A DNA stretch of 64,000 nt, taken from an uncultured Bacteroides sp. Its GTDB lineage: Bacteria; Bacteroidota; Bacteroidia; Bacteroidales; Bacteroidaceae. A program made the translations under genes and the position numbers. Location: positions 2,976,001 through 3,040,000 of the forward strand of contig NZ_OY762899.1 in assembly GCF_963666545.1 (NCBI RefSeq), in the 5' to 3' direction. Every line of letters begins with the position of its first letter. The stretch's first letter is position 1. Below, in pieces: positions 8,715 to 16,288 of the stretch. The notes below the pieces were generated by a model. It was not told the DNA's origin. It did not search any database and worked only from the letters and a program-made list of their open reading frames with translations.

Positions 8715-9971
8715 ATGAGTATCGGTATGGAAACTCCTCTTTCTCTTTTTGATCTGAATGCATTGGTGAAACGCAGTTTGTCGCAATGTTTGCCCGATGA
8801 ATATTGGGTACAGGCGGAGTTGAGTGATGTGCGGTCTAATGCTACGGGGCATTGCTACCTCGAGTTCATACAAAAAGATCCTCGTAGTAATAACCTCATA
8901 GCTAAGGCGCGTGGTACTGTTTGGGCGAATGTGTACAGAATGCTGAAACCTTATTTTGAAGAGGCAACAGGACAAGCTTTTACATCGGGTATAAAAGTGT
9001 TAGTCAAGGTCACTGTGGAGTTTCATGAGTTGTACGGATATAATCTTACGGTTTGTGATATAGATCCCACCTATACATTGGGCGACATGGCGCGTCGTCG
9101 TAGAGAGATACTGAAACAGCTTGAAGAAGAAGGGGTACTCACCTTAAATAAGGAACTCGAGATACCTGTGCTTCCTCAGCGAATAGCAGTCATCTCCTCA
9201 TCTACTGCGGCCGGATACGGTGATTTCTGTCATCAGTTACAAAACAATTCTCACGGATTCTTTTTCTATACAGAGTTGTTTCCGGCATTGATGCAAGGTA
9301 ATCAGGTAGAAGAGTCGGTGTTGTCGGCACTGGATGCTGTAAATGCGAGGATGCATCAATTCGATGTGGTGGTAATTATCCGCGGTGGAGGAGCCACTTC
9401 CGACTTATCGGGCTTTGACACTTATCTGCTGGCGGCTTCTTGCGCACAGTTTCCGTTACCTATTATAACGGGTATCGGGCACGAACGAGACGATACTGTA
9501 CTCGATTCAGTGGCGCATACACGGGTAAAGACGCCAACAGCGGCTGCCGAATTTCTTATTAACCGGATGGAGGAAGCTGCTGACTTGCTCGATAATCTGT
9601 CTGAACAATTAAGGGCAGGGGTACTCTTGCGCTTGGAGCAAGAAAAACGTCGACTGTGGATATTACAAAATCGAATGCCGTCATTCGTTTCCTCACGTCT
9701 TTCGGAAGCGAAGATGCAGTTATTGACTACAAAGAAAGACTTGTCTCAGGCAGTAACATCCTTGTTTACCAGACAGAAGCATCACTTGGAGCTGTTGCAT
9801 CAACGGGTAAACGATGCTTCCCCTGAACGTTTGCTGAAGCGTGGATATAGCATCACATTGAAAGATGGGAAAGCAATAATAGATGCCACACAGCTTGCTG
9901 AGGGAGATGTACTTACTACCCGCTTGGCAAAAGGAGAAGTGAATTCTACTGTAACAATTAAAAACGTTTAA
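8715..9971 (+). CDS. xseA: Exodeoxyribonuclease VII large subunit
   Basis: A 418-residue catalytic subunit of exonuclease VII, which degrades single-stranded DNA to oligonucleotides. The N-terminal OB-fold (about residues 8-110) begins with FDLNALVKRSL and has YWVQAELSDVRSNATGHCYLE. The catalytic domain has VISSSTAAGYGDF, VVIIRGGGATSDLSGFD and ITGIGHERDDTVLDSVAHTRVKTPTAAAEF when read across residues 225-285. A coiled-coil region and a C-terminal RGYSITLKDG segment follow. The small-subunit gene is not next to it but 2.2 kb downstream, beyond a thioredoxin-like gene. Confidence 0.95.
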   Translation: MSIGMETPLSLFDLNALVKRSLSQCLPDEYWVQAELSDVRSNATGHCYLEFIQKDPRSNNLIAKARGTVWANVYRMLKPYFEEATGQAFTSGIKVLVKVTVEFHELYGYNLTVCDIDPTYTLGDMARRRREILKQLEEEGVLTLNKELEIPVLPQRIAVISSSTAAGYGDFCHQLQNNSHGFFFYTELFPALMQGNQVEESVLSALDAVNARMHQFDVVVIIRGGGATSDLSGFDTYLLAASCAQFPLPIITGIGHERDDTVLDSVAHTRVKTPTAAAEFLINRMEEAADLLDNLSEQLRAGVLLRLEQEKRRLWILQNRMPSFVSSRLSEAKMQLLTTKKDLSQAVTSLFTRQKHHLELLHQRVNDASPERLLKRGYSITLKDGKAIIDATQLAEGDVLTTRLAKGEVNSTVTIKNV

Positions 9972-10301
9972 TTTATATAATAGTTCTTCAACTTTTAATT
10001 ATACTTTAGGCGAGCACTTTTATGCATTTGCCTCTTCGGGGAAGTTTCTAGGGTAAGCATTATATATGTAACTTTACCGCCATAAAGCTGCTTGCTTTTT
10101 ATTTTGCAAAAAAAATCTGTTTTTATTTACCACCGCATGGCGTCTTATTTCTTTATCCTATGCTAGATTCCCCTATAATACTCTCGAAAAGCCTATTCAA
10201 AAGAGGTTACGAGACTTAACGAAATAAAATACAACAGATCATTTTTTGCTTATATTACATTTGTTGTAACATAGGTGATAAATCTTGTAACAAAAAAACT
10301 G
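9972..10301. other. Gap after xseA with no supported gene
   Basis: About 330 bp of A+T-rich sequence. I see no convincing reading frame, terminator or repeat here. It ends at the promoter of the thioredoxin-like gene. Confidence 0.5.
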
Positions 10302-10329
10302 TTTTTTCATTCATAAAACTTTATTTTTG
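10302..10329 (+). promoter_or_regulatory. Promoter of the thioredoxin-like gene
   Basis: TATTTTTG at 10322-10329 is an exact -7 box, with a T-rich -33 element near 10302-10306. The predicted start near 10336 would give a leader of about 210 bases containing a short open frame. Confidence 0.55.
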
Positions 10330-10390
10330 CAGGAGATATCTGTAATAATAATAATTCTACGTATAGCTAGAAGCCTAGAGTTAACCAACT

Positions 10391-10465
10391 ATGAAAAACC
10401 TAAAATATATTTTCCAATTTTCATCAATCATTAGTATCATATTTGTATTTGTGGGATGTGGATGA
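10391..10465 (+). CDS. 24-residue open frame resembling a lipoprotein signal peptide (relic or leader)
   Basis: ATG at 10391 opens a 24-codon frame ending in TGA at 10463. The product has a basic start (MKNLKY), a hydrophobic core (IISIIFVFV) and ends GCG, which looks like a lipobox cysteine followed at once by a stop. In another frame the sequence after it stays open (DDWANFDNTHSQAYLYF) and runs into the thioredoxin-like gene. It may be the remains of a lipoprotein start that lost its frame, or a short leader peptide. Too short to be sure it is expressed. Confidence 0.3.
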   Translation: MKNLKYIFQFSSIISIIFVFVGCG

Positions 10466-10547
10466 TTGGGCTAATTTTGATAACACCCATAGTCAGGCTT
10501 ATTTGTATTTTATCTGGACGAAAATAAATTTTAAGAAAAGGAAAATT

Positions 10548-11888
10548 ATGAAAAAACAATTGTTAATCATTTCTATGCTACTATTCTCGCTGTTGGGCTT
10601 TTCGCAAGGTATCGAATTTGAAAGTGGAACATGGAAAGAGATTCTTGAAAAAGCGCAACGAATCAATAAACCGATTTTTGTTGATGTTTATACTTCTTGG
10701 TGCGCTCCTTGTAAGACTATGAGTAAAAACATTTTTCCACTTACAGAAGTAGGGAAAGCTTATAATGCAAACTTTATCTGTTACCAGCTAGATGCAGAAA
10801 AAGGAGAAGGAATTGAAATAGCAGATAAATACGAAGTGAAAGCTTTTCCGGCTTACCTCTTTATCAAAGCGGACGGAGCTTTATTTTACAATGCTTTGGG
10901 ATCAATGGATGCAAATAACTTTATTGCATTATCGAATAAAGCTTTAGCTGAAATGAATGATCCGAAGCCGATAACTGTTTGGGAGAAAGAATATGCTACA
11001 AGGAAAAGTGATCCGAAATTTATATTAGATTACATGAATAAACGCTCAATGTTGAGAATGTCTAATACAAAGCTTTTCGATGAGTACTTGAAACTTATTC
11101 CGGAAGAAGAACTTACCTCTGATATTATTGTGAAAATGTATACGGAAGAGGGGAAGCTGATGACAGTAAATTCTTTTGCGTTTGAAAACTTACTTAAGTA
11201 CAAAGAGAAATATTTCGGGAAATTGTTTGGATATGTGCAAATATATCTTCTGGCAGGAGTTATGAATAGTGTGCGAGATGCAGCTAAATCAAAAAATGAA
11301 CAATTGCTTACTGCTGCGATGAAAGTGTATGACCAATTACCTAATATTTCATTTATAAGCCAAAAAGATGAAATTTACATGGAATACTATCAGCGCACGG
11401 GAGAAACTGATAATTATCTGAAACATGCAACTAACTTTGGCAACAACTATCTCATGAAAATAAGTCCAGATTCGATAAATGAAAAAGATCGAATATTTGC
11501 ACAAAGGATTGAAAAGGAAATTAACTCCGGAGCATTAGTTGGACTTGATTCTGCGCAAATAGCCCATTTGAAAGAGATTTCTGCTCATGCAGAGAGGAAT
11601 AAAATCAGTGAAAACCTCAATAATATTGCTTGGAAGGTTTTTGAGATGGTGTCGGATAAAAGAATTTTATCCAATGCACTTAGCTGGTCTAAACGATCAC
11701 TGGAGATATACCCAAACAATGCCTTTTGGTTGGACACTTACGCCAACTTGCTCTATAAACTAGGGCAAAGTGAAGAAGCTATTGCCAAGGAGGAGGAGGC
11801 TTTACGCCATTCTAGCAAGAACGATACTAAAGGGTTTGAAGAAACTCTGAGAAAGATGAAAGCCAAAGAAAAAACTTGGAAAAATTAA
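10548..11888 (+). CDS. Secreted thioredoxin-like protein with C-terminal helical repeats
   Basis: A 446-residue protein with signal peptide MKKQLLIISMLLFSLLGFSQ. I chose ATG 10548 because it opens directly on that signal; the frame extends 35 codons further upstream without one. The thioredoxin-fold domain (about residues 25-135) has VDVYTSWCAPCKTMSK with an intact CxxC pair and the cis-proline region VKAFPAYLFI. The rest is alpha-helical and ends in TPR-like repeats (NNAFWLDTYANLLYKLGQSEEAIAKEEEAL). It is probably a periplasmic thiol-disulfide protein. It sits between the two exonuclease VII subunit genes, which suggests a later insertion there. Confidence 0.8.
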   Translation: MKKQLLIISMLLFSLLGFSQGIEFESGTWKEILEKAQRINKPIFVDVYTSWCAPCKTMSKNIFPLTEVGKAYNANFICYQLDAEKGEGIEIADKYEVKAFPAYLFIKADGALFYNALGSMDANNFIALSNKALAEMNDPKPITVWEKEYATRKSDPKFILDYMNKRSMLRMSNTKLFDEYLKLIPEEELTSDIIVKMYTEEGKLMTVNSFAFENLLKYKEKYFGKLFGYVQIYLLAGVMNSVRDAAKSKNEQLLTAAMKVYDQLPNISFISQKDEIYMEYYQRTGETDNYLKHATNFGNNYLMKISPDSINEKDRIFAQRIEKEINSGALVGLDSAQIAHLKEISAHAERNKISENLNNIAWKVFEMVSDKRILSNALSWSKRSLEIYPNNAFWLDTYANLLYKLGQSEEAIAKEEEALRHSSKNDTKGFEETLRKMKAKEKTWKN

Positions 11889-12215
11889 GTCTGAATTTGA
11901 TGCAACAAGTCATTTAATATATGTTATTTCAATGATAGCCTCGGTTACATGCAAAACACAATCTAGGTAGTACAACGGATAATCATAAAAATAATGATGA
12001 TGGATGATAATATTTACGAAAATTAGCACTTCAAGCATGACTCTTTCACGCCATTTGTTTATCTTCATCGCTGAATCATTCAGATCATAAAATGCAAGTC
12101 GAGCTCGTTCGTTGTCGATTATATAAAAACTTATAATCCAAATATAATCATCTTGGCCCACTCGATCTGATTTTTTGTTAATAAAAAGTTGAACGTTTAA
12201 TAATATAATAGACTT
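11889..12215. other. Gap before xseB with no supported gene
   Basis: 327 bp, A+T-rich. An 83-codon GTG-initiated frame on the minus strand (12161-11910) covers much of it, but it has no signal peptide, recognisable motif or promoter, so I do not call it a gene. The last 40 bases are very A+T-rich and could hold a weak xseB promoter. Confidence 0.4.
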
Positions 12216-12422
12216 ATGGCAGCTAAAAAAGAAACGTATTCCCAGGCAATTGAGCGGTTAGAAAAGATTGTTCGTCAGATAGATAACAATGAACTGGATA
12301 TTGATCTTCTGAGTGAAAAGATTAAGGAAGCTAATGAAATTATAGCATTTTGCTCGGCTAAACTCATGAAAGCAGATGCTGAGATCGAAAAATTGCTCGA
12401 AGAAAAGCGGCAATCTGAATAA
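12216..12422 (+). CDS. xseB: Exodeoxyribonuclease VII small subunit
   Basis: A 68-residue, almost wholly alpha-helical protein. YSQAIERLEKIVRQIDNNELDIDLL is the classic XseB coiled-coil signature (about residues 7-31), followed by IKEANEIIAFCSAKL. It forms the multimeric partner of XseA. The usual neighbour xseA ends 2.2 kb upstream. Confidence 0.93.
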   Translation: MAAKKETYSQAIERLEKIVRQIDNNELDIDLLSEKIKEANEIIAFCSAKLMKADAEIEKLLEEKRQSE

Positions 12423-12472
12423 TATGAGTTATTTTTGTTCTCTCAAAGAGAAATGACTAATTACTAAATGAA

Positions 12473-13492
12473 ATGAAAGAAATAGACTGGTCGAATCTGT
12501 CATTTGGATACATAAAGACGGATTATAATGTGAGAATAAATTTTCGGAATGGTGCTTGGGACGAACTGGAAGTAAGCAGCAGTGAATATATTAATATGCA
12601 TATGGCGGCTACTTGTTTACACTATGGTCAAGAAGCGTTCGAGGGATTAAAAGCCTTTCGTGGTAAGGATGGTAAGATTCGCATCTTTCGTTTGGAGGAA
12701 AATGCGGCTCGTATGCAGGCTACTTGTCAGGGCATCATGATGGCGGAGCTTTCTACTGAACGTTTCAGGGAGGCTGTGCTGAAGGTGGTTAAGTTGAATG
12801 AACATTTTGTGCCGCCTTATGAAAGTGGTGCTTCTCTTTATATTCGTCCGTTATTGATTGGAACAGGTGCACAGATTGGTGTACATCCGGCCGATGAATA
12901 TCTATTTTTGGTGTTAGTCACACCGGTAGGTCCTTATTTTAAAGGTGGTTTCTCTACGAATCCGTACGTGATTGTACGTGGGTTTGATCGTTCGGCACCA
13001 CTGGGAACAGGCATTTACAAAGTGGGTGGCAATTATGCGGCTAGTCTGCGTGCTAATAAGCTTGCTCATGATTTGGGTTATGCCAGTGAATTTTATCTGG
13101 ATGCTAAAGAGAAAAAATACATTGATGAATGTGGTGCAGCCAATTTCTTTGGCATTAAAGAAAATACATATATTACTCCACGTTCAACTTCTATTTTGCC
13201 TTCTATTACCAATAAGAGCTTGATGCAATTGGCTGAAGATATGGGACTAAAGGTAGAACGTCGTCCCGTTCCGGAAGAAGAATTGAGTACTTTTGAAGAA
13301 GCCGGTGCATGTGGCACGGCGGCAGTAATTAGTCCGATTGAGCGTATTGACGATTTGGATAACAAAAAGTCGTATGTCATTTCTAAAGATGGTAAACCGG
13401 GACCTGTTTGCACCAAGCTTTATAATAAGTTAAGAGGCATTCAGTATGGTGATGAACCCGACACGCATGGTTGGGTGACGATTGTGGAATAA
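12473..13492 (+). CDS. ilvE: Branched-chain amino acid aminotransferase
   Basis: A 339-residue class IV PLP aminotransferase that interconverts Val, Leu and Ile with their 2-oxo acids. It shows LHYGQEAFEGLKAFRGKDGKIRIFR (about residues 50-74), SLYIRPLLIGTGAQIGV, and LGTGIYKVGGNYAASL with the Schiff-base lysine. The cofactor-phosphate segment ECGAANFFGI and EEAGACGTAAVISPI follow. Length and motifs are typical of the bacterial BCAT type. It starts 50 bases after xseB and ends just before the MBL-fold gene, so the genes may share a transcript. Confidence 0.95.
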   Translation: MKEIDWSNLSFGYIKTDYNVRINFRNGAWDELEVSSSEYINMHMAATCLHYGQEAFEGLKAFRGKDGKIRIFRLEENAARMQATCQGIMMAELSTERFREAVLKVVKLNEHFVPPYESGASLYIRPLLIGTGAQIGVHPADEYLFLVLVTPVGPYFKGGFSTNPYVIVRGFDRSAPLGTGIYKVGGNYAASLRANKLAHDLGYASEFYLDAKEKKYIDECGAANFFGIKENTYITPRSTSILPSITNKSLMQLAEDMGLKVERRPVPEEELSTFEEAGACGTAAVISPIERIDDLDNKKSYVISKDGKPGPVCTKLYNKLRGIQYGDEPDTHGWVTIVE

Positions 13493-13502
13493 AAGTCAAG
13501 AA

Positions 13503-14309
13503 ATGAATTATAAAATAACGACTCTGGCCGAGAACTGTGTTTACGGTAAGGGCTTACAGGGAGAGCATGGGCTTTCCCTGCTTGTTGAAACGAAGGAACA
13601 TAAAGTGCTATTCGATACCGGAGCTTCGGATCTATTCATGCGCAATGCCCGCTTGTTGGGAATCGACTTAACGGAAGTTGATTATGTGGTGCTTTCTCAT
13701 GGGCATCGTGATCATACAGGCGGTTTGCATCATTTTCTGGAGATGAACAAGAAAGCGAAAGTGGTTTGTAAGCGTGAAATCTTTCGACCAAAGTTTAAGA
13801 ATGAACATGAGAACGGGCTAAGGCATCCTGAAACGCTAGACAAGAGTCGCTTTCTTTTTATTGAGGAAAATGCTGAAATAGTACCGGGCGTGTTTGTCTT
13901 TCCACAAATAAAAATTGTGGATAAAGTCGATACTCATTTTGATCATTTCTTTACGGAAGTGAATGGGGAGCTACAACCTGATACGTTTGAGGACGAACTG
14001 GTCTTGGTACTGAAAGGAGAAAAAAACGTTTCGGTGCTTAGTGCTTGTTCACATCGTGGAATAACGAATATGATACGAGTAGTACAAGAAGCATTTCAGG
14101 GGTTAAGTCCAAAGCTGCTTCTTGGTGGCTTTCACATACACAATGCAGAAAACGAGAAGTTTAATGTTATTTCGGCTTTTCTAGGAGTGAACCTGCCTAA
14201 ACGCATGGGTGTTTGCCACTGTACGGGCGTTGATAAGTATGCTTTATTCCGTCAACAGTTTAATGATCGCGTGTTTTATAATTATACCGGTTGGGTAGAA
14301 ACGATTTAA
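13503..14309 (+). CDS. MBL-fold metallo-hydrolase
   Basis: A 268-residue metallo-beta-lactamase-fold protein. The metal-binding signature is in VVLSHGHRDHTGGL (HxHxDH), with further metal ligands probably in SACSHRG and GGFHIH. The pattern matches the archaeal/bacterial group annotated as 7,8-dihydropterin-6-yl-methyl-4-(beta-D-ribofuranosyl)aminobenzene 5'-phosphate synthase-like proteins, whose true substrate is often unknown. The frame opens at a TTG inside ilvE; I chose ATG 13503, 10 bases after the ilvE stop. trmB starts 4 bases after it ends, which points to cotranscription. Confidence 0.85.
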   Translation: MNYKITTLAENCVYGKGLQGEHGLSLLVETKEHKVLFDTGASDLFMRNARLLGIDLTEVDYVVLSHGHRDHTGGLHHFLEMNKKAKVVCKREIFRPKFKNEHENGLRHPETLDKSRFLFIEENAEIVPGVFVFPQIKIVDKVDTHFDHFFTEVNGELQPDTFEDELVLVLKGEKNVSVLSACSHRGITNMIRVVQEAFQGLSPKLLLGGFHIHNAENEKFNVISAFLGVNLPKRMGVCHCTGVDKYALFRQQFNDRVFYNYTGWVETI

Positions 14310-14313
14310 ATAA

Positions 14314-15072
14314 ATGGGAAAGAATAAACTACAGAAGTTTGCCGATATGGCAGAATATCCGCATGTGTTTGAGTATCCATATTCTGTGGCGGAGAATGTC
14401 CCTTTTGAAATGAAGGGTAAATGGCACGAAGACTTCTTTAAGAATGACAATCCGATTGTGCTCGAATTAGGCTGTGGCCGAGGTGAATATACCGTAGGGC
14501 TCGGCAAGATGTTTCCTGATAAAAACTTCATCGCGGTAGACATAAAAGGTGCCCGCATGTGGAGTGGGGCTACTGAGGCTCTTGAAGCTGGTCTGACAAA
14601 TGTGGCTTTTCTTCGTACCAACATAGAAATTATTGATCGCTTCTTTTCTGAAGGAGAAGTGAGTGAGATATGGCTTACTTTCTCTGATCCACAGATGAAG
14701 AAAGCGACCAAGCGGTTGACTTCCACTTACTTCATGGAGCGCTACCGAAGGTTCTTAAAGCCGGATGGTATCATCCATCTGAAAACGGATAGTAACTTCA
14801 TGTTTACGTATACCAAATACATGATTGAGGAAAATAAGCTGCCTGTTTTATTTCTTACGGAAGATTTGTATCACTCCGATTTGGTGGATAATATTCTGGG
14901 AATCAAAACCTATTATGAACAACAATGGCTCGATAGGGGTTTAAGTATTAAGTATATTAAGTTCTTGCTTCCACAATTGGGCGAACTTAAAGAACCTGAA
15001 GTGGAAATAGAGCTGGATTCGTATCGCAGTTACAACCGCAGTAAACGTAGCGGACTGAACACGGCTAAATAA
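14314..15072 (+). CDS. trmB: tRNA (guanine-N7-)-methyltransferase
   Basis: A 252-residue SAM-dependent enzyme that methylates guanosine-46 in the variable loop of tRNA. It has the SAM-binding motif [16 protein letters not shown] (about residues 49-64), [15 protein letters not shown], and the TrmB signature [34 protein letters not shown] and the C-terminal RSKRSGL tail follow. It lies between the MBL-fold gene and mrp with gaps of 4 and 9 bases. Confidence 0.95.
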   Translation: MGKNKLQKFADMAEYPHVFEYPYSVAENVPFEMKGKWHEDFFKNDNPIVLELGCGRGEYTVGLGKMFPDKNFIAVDIKGARMWSGATEALEAGLTNVAFLRTNIEIIDRFFSEGEVSEIWLTFSDPQMKKATKRLTSTYFMERYRRFLKPDGIIHLKTDSNFMFTYTKYMIEENKLPVLFLTEDLYHSDLVDNILGIKTYYEQQWLDRGLSIKYIKFLLPQLGELKEPEVEIELDSYRSYNRSKRSGLNTAK

Positions 15073-15081
15073 ATTATAATT

Positions 15082-16185
15082 ATGACTATATATCCGAAAC
15101 TTATATTGGATGCACTGGCAACGGTGCGTTATCCCGGTACCGGAAAAAATCTCGTTGAGGCTGGTATGGTAGAGGATAACATTCGTATTGATGGAATGAA
15201 AGTTTCATTCTCTCTATTGTTTGAGAAACCGACCGATCCTTTTATGAAATCGGTGGTGAAAGCTGCCGAGACAGCCATACTTACTTATGTGGGTAAAGAG
15301 GTTGAAATCGAGGGTAATATTAGCGTGAAGAGTACGCAAGCACCACGTCCTGAAGTTGGTAAACTGTTGCCTCAAGTGAAGAATATTGTGGGTATCTCTT
15401 CCGGAAAAGGTGGTGTGGGTAAATCTACCGTTTCTGCAAACCTGGCTGTGGCTTTAGCAAAACTTGGATATAAGGTTGGTTTGCTTGATGCGGATGTGTT
15501 TGGCCCTTCGATGCCAAAAATGTTTCAAGTGGAAGATGCTCGTCCGTATACCGAAAAAGTGAATGGCAGAGAATTGATTATTCCGGTAGAAAAATATGGA
15601 GTTAAACTTCTCTCTATGGGCTTCTTTGTAGATCCTCAACAAGCTACACTATGGCGCGGTGGGATGGCGAGCAATGCTTTGAAGCAATTGATAGCCGATG
15701 TGCAATGGGGGGATTTAGATTATTTCCTGATTGATCTTCCTCCGGGAACGAGCGATATACATCTTACTGTGGTACAAACATTGGCCATGACCGGTGCTGT
15801 GGTGGTAAGTACACCGCAAGCCGTAGCTTTGGCAGATGCTCGTAAGGGTATCAACATGTTTACCAACGAGAAGGTGAACGTGCCTATCCTTGGTTTGGTA
15901 GAAAACATGGCGTGGTTTACTCCGGCTGAATTGCCCGAGAATAAGTACTATATCTTTGGGAAAGAAGGTGCTAAAAAATTGGCTGAAGAGATGAATGTAC
16001 CTTTGTTAGGTCAAATTCCTATTGTACAGAGCATTTGCGAAGGTGGTGATAATGGTACTCCTGTGGTACTGAATGAAGATTCAATGATTGGCCGGGCATT
16101 CCTTTCTCTTGCTGCCAGTGTTGTTCGTCAGGTAGATCGCCGAAACGTAGAAATGGCTCCAACCAAAATAGTGGAGATGCATTAA
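15082..16185 (+). CDS. apbC: Mrp/NBP35-family iron-sulfur carrier ATPase
   Basis: A 367-residue P-loop ATPase that transfers Fe-S clusters to apo-proteins in the cytoplasm. The N-terminal MIP18/DUF59-like domain spans about residues 1-90. The deviant Walker A is in GISSGKGGVGKSTVSANLA (about residues 104-122), followed by GLLDADVFGPSMPKM and the Mrp signature DYFLIDLPPGTSDIHL. I do not see the C-terminal CxxC of classical NBP35/ApbC proteins; the tail reads GLVENMAWFTPAELPENKYY where others carry cysteines. This may be a variant with a changed or lost cluster site. Last gene of the plus-strand run. Confidence 0.9.
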   Translation: MTIYPKLILDALATVRYPGTGKNLVEAGMVEDNIRIDGMKVSFSLLFEKPTDPFMKSVVKAAETAILTYVGKEVEIEGNISVKSTQAPRPEVGKLLPQVKNIVGISSGKGGVGKSTVSANLAVALAKLGYKVGLLDADVFGPSMPKMFQVEDARPYTEKVNGRELIIPVEKYGVKLLSMGFFVDPQQATLWRGGMASNALKQLIADVQWGDLDYFLIDLPPGTSDIHLTVVQTLAMTGAVVVSTPQAVALADARKGINMFTNEKVNVPILGLVENMAWFTPAELPENKYYIFGKEGAKKLAEEMNVPLLGQIPIVQSICEGGDNGTPVVLNEDSMIGRAFLSLAASVVRQVDRRNVEMAPTKIVEMH

Positions 16186-16224
16186 CTGCAACGCATGTTC
16201 GGCCTTTTGTAAAAAGAATATAGG

Positions 16225-16281
16225 TCACGCACTCTCTTATGGCACTTTTTATAGTAAGCTTTGGAGAGTACGTGATTTTTT
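16225..16281. terminator. Terminator between convergent mrp and M56 genes
   Basis: TCACGCACTCTC (16225-16236) pairs with GAGAGTACGTGA (16264-16275) with one mismatch, followed by six Ts. It lies between two converging genes and could serve both, although the T run favours the plus strand. Confidence 0.7.
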
Positions 16282-16288
16282 AATAATT

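Noticed and set aside
10443-10547. An upstream extension of the thioredoxin-like protein by 35 codons
   Set aside because: The extension has no signal peptide and would bury the clear signal sequence that starts at ATG 10548.
11910-12161. An 83-codon GTG-initiated frame on the minus strand between the thioredoxin-like gene and xseB
   Set aside because: No signal peptide, motif, promoter or plausible start context. A frame of this length is not surprising in A+T-rich sequence.
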